The position numbers and the translations under genes are program-made. Positions 42,548-49,196 of a DNA stretch of 64,000 bases are shown here, piece after piece; position 1 is the stretch's first letter; every line of letters starts with the position of its first letter. The notes under the pieces were generated by a model that worked only from the letters and a program-made list of their open reading frames with translations, searched no databases and had not been told where the DNA came from. Source of the stretch: Sphingomonas canadensis (GTDB lineage: Bacteria > Pseudomonadota > Alphaproteobacteria > Sphingomonadales > Sphingomonadaceae); NCBI RefSeq assembly GCF_026013525.1, contig NZ_JAPDRA010000012.1, positions 55,786-119,785 of the forward strand. The letters are read 5' to 3'.

Positions 42548-44110
42548 ATGCTGCCCTTTACTAGCTTCGACTGGATCGTGATCGCGATCTACGTCTTCCT
42601 GTTGTTCCTGGTCGCCTGGCTCTGTTCGCCCAAGAAGACCGAATCCGCGCGGGACTATTTCCTCGCCGGTGGCACCATCCCGGCATGGCTCGCCGCGATA
42701 TCGGTACTTTCCACGACGCAATCGGCGGCGACATTCCTGGGCGGCCCCGATTACGGCTACAAGGGCGATCTGACCTATCTCAGCACGATAATCGGCGCAT
42801 TCCTGGGCTATGCGTTCGTCGCGCATGTGCTGATCCCGCGCTTCTATGCGATGCGGGCGACGACCGTCTACGAACTGCTTGGCCAGCGTTTCGACGCTCG
42901 CGCGATGAAATGGGCGGGAGGCATGTTTCTGACCGGGCGGCTGTTGGCCAGCGGCGCGCGAGTCTATCTGGCCGCGATCGCCATCGCGATGGTGATGACC
43001 GGTACGGTCACCTTCGCCAGCGTCATCTTCGCGGCCGCCGTGCTTCTGATCGCGAGCTTTGCCTTCACGTTCTTCGGTGGGCTGAAATCGGTGATCTGGA
43101 ACGATTTTCTCCAGTTCAACGTCTATGTCGTCGCGGCGCTTGCGATCCTGGTCTATCTGCGCCTGTCCATTCCCGCCACCAACGCAGAGATTCTCGAGGC
43201 GCTTTCGACGGCGCCCGGCGGCGTGGACAAGCTGCGTCTGTTCGATCTGTCGCTGGACCTTTCCCACCCCTTCTCGATGCTGGCCGTGCTGACCGGAGTC
43301 GCGCTCCTCTATGTCGCGAACGCGGGGCTGGATCAGGATACGACGCAGCGGCTGCTGGCGTGCAAGGACGCCAAAGCCGGCGCGCGCGGTCTCTATATAT
43401 CGGCGGTGGCGACGCTGCCCGTCGTCGCGATTTTCGTGTTCATCGGCTCGCTTCTGCACATCTTCTACGGCCGGCCCGACCTGATGCAGGGCGTCGGCGG
43501 CCAGGCCGCTGACCTGGTCGCCGGGGAGAAGGTGAACGTGTTCATGTATTACATCCTGACAGAGGTGCCTTCGGGCCTGCGCGGGCTTGCCACGATCGGC
43601 ATCGTCGCGGCGGCGGTTGGGACGACTACCTCCGCACTCAATGCGATGTCGTCGGTGATGATCCAGGATTTCTACCGGCCGTGGCGGGAGCGGCACGGCC
43701 AGGTCGCCGAATATCATTTCGTCGTCGCGGGGCGGGCGGGAATGGCGCTGATCGGCCTCGGGATGTTCGTTCTTTCGGCGCTTTCCTATTATTGGCAGCG
43801 CAATTCACAGATGGGTCTGCTAGAATTCGCGCTTCAGGTCATGGTGTTCGCCTATGCCGGACTGTTGGGGGTCTATTTCACCGCCGTCTTCACGCGGCGC
43901 GGGAACACCAGTTCCGTCGTGGCCGCGCTGTTCGGCGGTTTCATCGCGGTTTTCCTGCTTCAGCCGGCGATCGCACAGGCGCTGCATTTCCCGGAATTTC
44001 TCGCCGGATTGTCCTTTCCGTTCCAACTGTGCGCGGGAACGCTCGTCGCCGCCGCGATCTGTGCGGCACCCGCCGGGCGCCCGGCACAATTGAAGCTGAC
44101 CAAGAGTTGA
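42548..44110 (+). CDS. Sodium:solute symporter (SSS family)
   Basis: Inner-membrane Na+-coupled carrier of about 520 aa with some thirteen hydrophobic helices; typical SSS features are FLAGGTIPAWLAAISVLSTTQSAATFLGGPDYGYKG in helices 1-2 and the QRLLACKDAKAGARGLY segment. ATG 42548 has AGGTGAG eight bases upstream and is preferred to GTG 42539. It lies between the TonB receptor and murQ, so it should carry the sugar taken up across the outer membrane, probably (anhydro-)MurNAc. Because AnmK phosphorylates inside the cell, a non-phosphorylating carrier fits better than a PTS permease. Confidence 0.9.
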   Translation: MLPFTSFDWIVIAIYVFLLFLVAWLCSPKKTESARDYFLAGGTIPAWLAAISVLSTTQSAATFLGGPDYGYKGDLTYLSTIIGAFLGYAFVAHVLIPRFYAMRATTVYELLGQRFDARAMKWAGGMFLTGRLLASGARVYLAAIAIAMVMTGTVTFASVIFAAAVLLIASFAFTFFGGLKSVIWNDFLQFNVYVVAALAILVYLRLSIPATNAEILEALSTAPGGVDKLRLFDLSLDLSHPFSMLAVLTGVALLYVANAGLDQDTTQRLLACKDAKAGARGLYISAVATLPVVAIFVFIGSLLHIFYGRPDLMQGVGGQAADLVAGEKVNVFMYYILTEVPSGLRGLATIGIVAAAVGTTTSALNAMSSVMIQDFYRPWRERHGQVAEYHFVVAGRAGMALIGLGMFVLSALSYYWQRNSQMGLLEFALQVMVFAYAGLLGVYFTAVFTRRGNTSSVVAALFGGFIAVFLLQPAIAQALHFPEFLAGLSFPFQLCAGTLVAAAICAAPAGRPAQLKLTKS

Positions 44111-44117
44111 GGATCCC

Positions 44118-45017
44118 ATGAACACTGAAGCGCGTGATCCTCGGTACGTAGAGATCGACCGCTGGCCGACGGCGATTGCCGTCGAGGCGATGATCGAAGC
44201 CCAGATTTCCGCGGTCGCCAGCCTTCACTCGCAAACCGAAGGTCTTGCCCTGGCGGCCGAATGTGCGGCCGAGTGGCTCGGCGACGCGGGCCGGCTGGTC
44301 TATGCCGGTGCGGGTACTTCGGGCAGGCTGGCGGTCCAGGACGGTGCGGAGCTGTTCCCGACCTTCGGCTGGCCGCACGAGCGCCTGCTGTTCCTCATGG
44401 CGGGCGGGATCAGCGTGTTGACGAAGGCCGCGGAGAAGGCCGAGGACGATGCAGACACGGCGCGCCGGGAGATCGCCGCGGCGGCGATCGGCGATGGCGA
44501 TGTGGTTATCGGCGTGGCCGCGAGCGGCAGGACGCCCTATACGCTCGCCGCGATCACCGCGGCGCGTGACGCCGGGGCGCTGACGATCGGCATCGCGAAC
44601 AACCCCGGCAGCGCTCTGCTGGAGGCGGCCGAGTTCGGCCTTCTCGCGCAAACCGGCGCCGAGGTGATCGCGGGCTCCACTCGCATGAAGGCAGGGACCG
44701 CGCAGAAGGTTCTTCTCAACACGCTGTCCACCGCGATCATGCTCCGGCGCGGGCTCGTCTATGACGGCATGATGGTCAACATGAATATCTCGAACGAGAA
44801 GCTTCAGGTCCGTGCGGAGAAGATGATTCAGGACATCGCCAGCGTGGACGCCGATGCCGCCGCGTCAGCGTTGAACACCGCGGACCTTGATATCAAATTG
44901 GGCGTGTTGTTGGCGCTGGGGCTTGATAAAGTGCAGGCGGGTGAGCTGCTCGGAAAGTACAAGCAGAATTTGCGGCAGGCATTGAATGCGATGCGGGGGG
45001 ATGGGGCGGATGCGTGA
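44118..45017 (+). CDS. murQ: N-acetylmuramic acid 6-phosphate etherase
   Basis: Cleaves the lactyl ether of MurNAc-6-phosphate to GlcNAc-6-phosphate and D-lactate. It is 299 aa with one SIS domain: GAGTSGRLAVQDGAELFPTFG contains the catalytic Glu, and AGSTRMKAGTAQKVLLNTLSTAIMLRRGLVYDGMMVNM is the family signature. It starts seven bases after the symporter stop and overlaps the GntR gene. Its two products are consumed by the divergent arm: GlcNAc-6-phosphate by NagA, D-lactate by Dld. Confidence 0.95.
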   Translation: MNTEARDPRYVEIDRWPTAIAVEAMIEAQISAVASLHSQTEGLALAAECAAEWLGDAGRLVYAGAGTSGRLAVQDGAELFPTFGWPHERLLFLMAGGISVLTKAAEKAEDDADTARREIAAAAIGDGDVVIGVAASGRTPYTLAAITAARDAGALTIGIANNPGSALLEAAEFGLLAQTGAEVIAGSTRMKAGTAQKVLLNTLSTAIMLRRGLVYDGMMVNMNISNEKLQVRAEKMIQDIASVDADAAASALNTADLDIKLGVLLALGLDKVQAGELLGKYKQNLRQALNAMRGDGADA

Positions 45018-45738
45018 GATTTTCGGCGGCTTCAAGGACGACAGCACGCCCCTCTACTTGCAGCTCGCCCGGAATCTGCGCGACCATATCGAGAGCGGGG
45101 CGGTACATCCCGGCTGCGCGCTTCCGTCCGAGCGCGACCTTTCGGAGATGGCCGGCCTTTCGCGCGTTACGGTGCGGAAGGGCATCGGCCAGTTGATCGC
45201 CGAGGGCGTTCTGGTCCGGAAACAGGGTTCGGGGACCTTTGTCGCGCGGCGTATCGAGGCACCCGGATCGGCGCTGACAAGCTTCAGCGACGATACCCGG
45301 ACACGCGGAGAAGAGCCGGGCATAGTCTGGATGATCAAGGACTATGCGCAACCCACCCAGGAAGAAGCGGTGGTGCTCAAGATTCCCGCGACCCAGCTCG
45401 TCGCGCGGTTGAGCCGTGTCCGTCTCGCCGATGGCGAACCGCTGGCGATCGAGCATGCCGTCGTCTCGTCGGAATTTCTTCCCGACCTCGGGGCTGTCGG
45501 GGACTCGCTCTATCTCGCGCTGGAGGCGAACGGCTTTCGGCCTACCACCGGAACCCAGCGCGTACGCGCGTCGCTGGCCTCCCCAACCGAGGCCGGCATT
45601 CTCCGGATCATGCAAAATTCCGAAGTCATGCGTATCGAGCGTGTAACCAGCATTCCAGACGGGCGCGTGGTGGAGTTTACCCGATCCGTTTATCGCGGGG
45701 ACCGCTATGATTTCGTTACGGAGATTCAGAGCCCTTAG
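45001..45738 (+). CDS. GntR-family regulator, HutC/UTRA subgroup (NagQ/NagR-like)
   Basis: Repressor of 245 aa: N-terminal winged helix (PLYLQLARNLRDHIESGAVHPGCALPSERDLSEMAGLSRVTVRKGI) and a C-terminal UTRA ligand domain (VVLKIPATQLVARLSRVRLADGEPLAIEHAVV), the type that binds GlcNAc-6-phosphate or GlcN-6-phosphate in NagR, YvoA and DasR. It overlaps the murQ end by 17 bases (ATG 45001 after a G run; ATG 45010 is possible). Its likely targets are the TGGTATT-type boxes at 38366-38383 and 39610-39627, hence both arms of the locus. Confidence 0.88.
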   Translation: MGRMREIFGGFKDDSTPLYLQLARNLRDHIESGAVHPGCALPSERDLSEMAGLSRVTVRKGIGQLIAEGVLVRKQGSGTFVARRIEAPGSALTSFSDDTRTRGEEPGIVWMIKDYAQPTQEEAVVLKIPATQLVARLSRVRLADGEPLAIEHAVVSSEFLPDLGAVGDSLYLALEANGFRPTTGTQRVRASLASPTEAGILRIMQNSEVMRIERVTSIPDGRVVEFTRSVYRGDRYDFVTEIQSP

Positions 45739-45747
45739 AGCGGGGGC

Positions 45748-45831
45748 TCACAACCGCCATGTGACGGCGGCGGCGAGGCAGACAGCTCCGGGGAAGTTGG
45801 CAGTGAGCTTGTCTTAACGGGTCGCGATGCG
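45748..45831 (-). pseudogene. C-terminal relic of an IS5-type transposase
   Basis: Translated on the minus strand this stretch reads RIATR*DKLTANFPGAVCLAAAVTWRL*, the usual end of sphingomonad IS5-family transposases (RIATRYDKLA...AVCLAA...), with a stop codon where the Tyr should be. Nothing of the rest of the element, nor a clear terminal repeat, is seen. It marks an old insertion and deletion between the amino-sugar locus and the aromatic cluster. Confidence 0.7.
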
Positions 45832-45867
45832 CCCGCCGGGGATATTGCGGACCGGGGCGGGCCGGGC

Positions 45868-46614
45868 CTACACGCCGGTCTGGTACAGCCCGCCGTCCAT
45901 CAGCACGTTCTGGCCGGTAAGATAGCCCGCATGCACGCTGCACAAAAAGGCGCACATCGCCCCGATCTCGCGCGGGTCGCCGATGCGGCCCGCGACCGGG
46001 TTCGCGGTGAGATGCTTCGTGATCTCCTTCGAGTTGCGCAGCCGGCCGGTGTCGAAGGGGCCTGGCAGGATGTTGTTGATCGTCACTCCCCTGGACGAGA
46101 ATTGCCCCGCGATGCCGAACACGAAGTTGGTCAGCCCGGCGCGTGTCGCGTTGGAGAGGCCGATTACCGGGATCGGCACGCGCACTGCCGAGGAGGTGAT
46201 GTTGACGATCCGGCCGAAGCCGCGCGCGGCCATGTCGTCGGCGGTCAGGCGGATCAGCTCGATCGCGCTCAGCATGTTCTGGTCGATGGCCGCGATCCAG
46301 GTGTCGCGGTCCCAGTCGCGAAAATCGCCCGGCGGCGGGCCGCCGGCGTTGTTGATCAGGATGTCGATCTGTGGCGCCGCGCCGACCAGCGCCTCGCGCA
46401 CCGCGGGATCGGTGACGGTGCCGGGCACGATGGTGACGCTTACGCCGGGGGCGCGCGCGCGGATGTCCTCGGCGACTTCCTCCAGCGTCGCCGCGGTCCG
46501 CGCGTTGATGATCACGTTCGCGCCTTCCTCCGCGAGCACGGTGGCGCAGGCGCGGCCGATGCCGCTGCTCGCGGCGCAGATGATCGCCGTCTTTCCGGCA
46601 AGACCCAGATCCAT
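45868..46614 (-). CDS. Short-chain dehydrogenase/reductase
   Basis: NAD(P)-dependent SDR of 248 aa. Cofactor motif CAASSGIGRAC (a Cys-Ala variant of TGxxxGIG), NNAGGPPPG, and VNITSSA for the catalytic Ser. Where the catalytic Tyr-x-x-x-Lys is expected the sequence reads LSNATRAG, so both Tyr and Lys are missing. This Asn/Arg variant occurs in SDR members near aromatic-degradation genes; its activity is doubtful or different. The start ATG 46614 overlaps the stop of the mhpE fragment by one base (TAATG), so it was once coupled to a meta-cleavage operon. Confidence 0.85.
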   Translation of the reverse strand: MDLGLAGKTAIICAASSGIGRACATVLAEEGANVIINARTAATLEEVAEDIRARAPGVSVTIVPGTVTDPAVREALVGAAPQIDILINNAGGPPPGDFRDWDRDTWIAAIDQNMLSAIELIRLTADDMAARGFGRIVNITSSAVRVPIPVIGLSNATRAGLTNFVFGIAGQFSSRGVTINNILPGPFDTGRLRNSKEITKHLTANPVAGRIGDPREIGAMCAFLCSVHAGYLTGQNVLMDGGLYQTGV

Positions 46615-46800
46615 TATCCTCTCCTCCAGCCGCGCTGCCGCGCGAGATCGCGCGCGACATCCACGATCATGTTCTCCTGCCCGCCGGCCACGGTGCGCGT
46701 GCCAGGCTCGACCAGGATCGTGCGGGTGTCGATGCCATATTCTGCGGAGGCCTTTTCGGCGTGGCACCGGAAGCCGGAACAGACGTCGGCATCGCCGGGC
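46614..46800 (-). pseudogene. mhpE: 3' fragment of mhpE (4-hydroxy-2-oxovalerate aldolase)
   Basis: The frame ending at TAA 46616-46614 reads ...FRCHAEKASAEYGIDTR, TILVEPGTRTVAGGQENM and IVDVARDLARQRGW, the C-terminal helix and VGGQEDM-IVD signature of MhpE-type aldolases. Only about 60 residues remain; upstream in this frame is a stop codon, then the truncated mhpD. The catalytic domain is lost, so it is non-functional. Confidence 0.7.
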
Positions 46801-46858
46801 GTGAGCGTCTAGCGATCGGCGCGGATCGCGCCATTCCGCACCGCGACGATCGCATTGG

Positions 46859-47047
46859 CCGCTCGTCGAACAGCGCGCCGACATCGGGCCGGTCGATGCC
46901 GGGCTGCTGCACCGCGTGCGCGGTCAGCCCAGCCTTGTGCCCGGCGATGCGGCGGCCCCGGGCCTGCCGATGTCGCGTGTCGATCGCCTGGATCGCATAT
47001 GCCCCGCGCAGCCGCTTCGCCAGATTCCCGTGGCTCGGTACGGTCAT
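46859..47047 (-). pseudogene. mhpD: 5' fragment of mhpD (2-keto-4-pentenoate hydratase)
   Basis: It begins with an intact ATG (47047) behind GGAGAGGG and reads AKRLRGAYAIQAIDTRHRQA, then RGRRIAGHKAGLTAHAVQQP and GIDRPDVGALFDE, the N-terminal third of MhpD-type hydratases (GR-x-VGHKVGLTS, QPDFGVL). Homology stops after about 63 codons and the mhpE tail follows roughly 60 bases later. An internal deletion that removed the rest of mhpD, any mhpF and most of mhpE explains this. Confidence 0.7.
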
Positions 47048-47222
47048 CGCCCTCTCCTCGATCGAATGACTAGGACGGTCCGCCCAAACGGGGTAGGGCG
47101 CGCGCGGAAGAAAAGCTCATATGGTGAGCATATCCGGGGGAGAAGGGGGGCCGGGGGCGCGAACGGCTTGGCTTCCTCTCCGAGCGGATTCGCCCCTTCG
47201 GTATCGGATCCAGCGCGTTGAT

Positions 47223-47234
47223 CTTGCATGCTAG
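47223..47234 (+). promoter_or_regulatory. CTTGCATGCTAG element, site 1
   Basis: Exact 12-mer, 16 bases before the start of the substrate-binding-protein-like gene. One of five copies around promoters between 47.2 and 54.4 kb. Confidence 0.65.
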
Positions 47235-47250
47235 GCTGTTACAAGGCGGC

Positions 47251-48165
47251 ATGACCGAGGAGATGGATGCGGCCATTGCCGCGCAAGGCGACGCTGCGCC
47301 GCTGGTGATCTATTCGCCCGCGCCGGCGGGCAATCCGATGCACGCGCTGAACCTGCGTTTCGGCGAGGCGCTGGCACCGAGGCTCGGCGGGCCGCTCGCG
47401 GTTGAGGCGCTCGCGCTGCCGCAGTCGATCAACGCCACACTGATGCTTCCCGCGGCGGAGCGGCGGCGGCGCTGGCCGATCGTGACGAGTGTGGATTTCG
47501 CTCCTGCTCGCGCGGGGGCGGGGCCGGACTGGCACGGCTATCCGCGTCCCAGCCCCGGCCTGACATATGTCGCGCGGCTCTACGATGTCGGCTTTGGCAT
47601 CGCCGGTCTGGCGGGTGGCCCGGCCACGCCGGATGAACTGCGCGGCAGGCGCATCGCGGTGCCGGCACGGCCAAGCGCGGTGCGGCTGCTGAGCGAGGTC
47701 CTGCTGCGCGACGGCTGGGGGATGCTGGGAGAGGTGGAACTCGTCGAGATGGCGCCGTCCGCCGTGGTGCCGGCGCTGCTGGCGGGGGAGGTGGCGGCGA
47801 CCTCCTGGAACCTCGTAGTCCCCGGTGAGGGCGGCGCGGCGCCGATCCTTCCGTCTGGAGCGTGGCGCTACCTTCCCATCACGGACGAGGCGCGCATGCG
47901 GATCAACGCGGCGAATCCCTTCGCACTGGCGGCGTCACCGGGGCCGGAAGGCGTGCCGCTGCTTTCCTTTGCCCAGGCGCTGGCAGCGTGGGAAGATTCT
48001 GACGCGCGCGCGGTCGTGGCGGCGCTCGACCTGATCGCCGCGCGTCCCGCCATCCCCGGCTTCCCCGCCGGGGTCGAGGAGATGCTGAATTGGCCCGGGC
48101 TGCGCTCCGAGGCGATCCATCCGGCCGCGCGACAATATTACCGGGGCAGGGGGATCATGTTGTGA
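47251..48165 (+). CDS. Periplasmic-binding-protein-like (NMT1/TAXI-type) protein without signal peptide
   Basis: Protein of 304 aa with the two-lobe type II solute-binding fold (PLVIYSPAPAGNPMHALNLRF near the start, hinge segments GLAGGPATPDELRGRRIAVPAR and LLAGEVAATSWNLV). It resembles binding proteins of ABC or TRAP-TAXI carriers, yet no signal peptide precedes it and no permease is nearby. It may be a cytoplasmic sensor or an enzyme-like relative. ATG 47251 is preferred, with AAGGCGG upstream. It has a CTTGCATGCTAG operator in front and is coupled to the following hydrolase gene by GTGA. Confidence 0.6.
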   Translation: MTEEMDAAIAAQGDAAPLVIYSPAPAGNPMHALNLRFGEALAPRLGGPLAVEALALPQSINATLMLPAAERRRRWPIVTSVDFAPARAGAGPDWHGYPRPSPGLTYVARLYDVGFGIAGLAGGPATPDELRGRRIAVPARPSAVRLLSEVLLRDGWGMLGEVELVEMAPSAVVPALLAGEVAATSWNLVVPGEGGAAPILPSGAWRYLPITDEARMRINAANPFALAASPGPEGVPLLSFAQALAAWEDSDARAVVAALDLIAARPAIPGFPAGVEEMLNWPGLRSEAIHPAARQYYRGRGIML

Positions 48166-49151
48166 AGGCGATCCTCGCATTCGGGGCGCTGGCGGCGGCA
48201 CTCCCCGTCGCCTCCCCGGTCGCCGCACAGGCAGTCGGAGCCGCGGCGGAGGGGCCGGTGATCCGCGTTACCGTGCTCGGATCGGGTACGCCGGTGCCGA
48301 GCCGCGATCAGGCGGGCACGGCAATCCTCGTCGAGGCGGGCGGGCGCAAGCTGCTGTTCGATTGCGGTCGTGGTTGCACCACCCGGCTGGCGCAACGCGA
48401 TCCCGCGCTGGTAGCGGGGGTCGATCTGCTCTTCCTGACGCATCTTCATTCGGACCATGTCGCCGGTGTTCCCGATCTCTGGCTCAACGGCTGGACGCAG
48501 GGGCGCGCCGCGCCGCTGCGTATCTGGGGGCCGAAGGGCACGAAGCGGCTGATGGCGGGTCTGCGCAAGGCCTTTGCCGACGATATCCGCTACCGCCTCG
48601 ACGACGGCATCCCCGCGAACGACGACGGGCTGAAGCGCGCGGTGACGATGATCAAGCGCGACGGCGTGGTGTTCGACGAGGGCGGGCTGCGCGTCACCGC
48701 CTTTCGCGTCCATCATGGCGACCATCTGCCGGCCTATGGCTACCGGATCGATTTCGGCGGCAAATCGGTGCTGATCTCGGGCGACACAGGGCCGACGCCC
48801 GCGCTTGCGGCCAATGGCGGCGGCGCGGACGTGGCGCTGATGGAGGTCGTGTCGCCGCCGATGGCCGCCTATGTCCGGCGCAGCTTCGCGCCCGATCAGG
48901 CGGAGAAGGTGCTGGCGCTTCATCTTTCGGCGGCCGAGGCGGCGGATGTCCTTGCTGCGATCCGGCCTGGGCTCGCGGTCTATTATCATACGGTCGCGAA
49001 CTGCCCGGCGGAGGCCGCGCTGCGTGCCGCAACCGCGCCGCGCTTCGCCGGGCCGCTCCTGGTCGCGCGTGACCTGACCGAGATCACGATCCTGGCCGAC
49101 CGCATCGAGACGAGCGCGCCGCCCGGAGCGCCGGAATGCGAAGGGCGCTGA
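48162..49151 (+). CDS. Exported metallo-beta-lactamase-fold hydrolase (RNase Z/arylsulfatase-like)
   Basis: Exported protein of 329 aa. GTG 48162 overlaps the preceding stop (GTGA) and a signal peptide follows (ILAFGALAAALPVASPVAAQ). The MBL metal site is clear: THLHSDHVAG (HxHxDH), a His in VHHGDHLPAY, and ISGDTGPT (Asp). The VLGSGTPVPSRDQAGTAILVEAGG start is the RNase Z/ElaC-like subgroup, whose exported members are hydrolases such as arylsulfatases or lactonases, not tRNA nucleases. Probably a periplasmic hydrolase that prepares the aromatic substrate. Confidence 0.82.
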   Translation: MKAILAFGALAAALPVASPVAAQAVGAAAEGPVIRVTVLGSGTPVPSRDQAGTAILVEAGGRKLLFDCGRGCTTRLAQRDPALVAGVDLLFLTHLHSDHVAGVPDLWLNGWTQGRAAPLRIWGPKGTKRLMAGLRKAFADDIRYRLDDGIPANDDGLKRAVTMIKRDGVVFDEGGLRVTAFRVHHGDHLPAYGYRIDFGGKSVLISGDTGPTPALAANGGGADVALMEVVSPPMAAYVRRSFAPDQAEKVLALHLSAAEAADVLAAIRPGLAVYYHTVANCPAEAALRAATAPRFAGPLLVARDLTEITILADRIETSAPPGAPECEGR

Positions 49152-49175
49152 CGGCTCCCGGCCGTCAGCGCCCTT
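49141..49175. terminator. Hairpin between convergent genes
   Basis: Perfect 15-bp stem (AAGGGCGCTGACGGC / GCCGTCAGCGCCCTT) with a 5-base loop. It contains the last codons and stop of the MBL gene and ends 22 bases before the stop of the convergent TonB receptor. It could serve both directions. Confidence 0.65.
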
Positions 49176-49196
49176 CCTCCCCCTTTCGCAGGTCGT

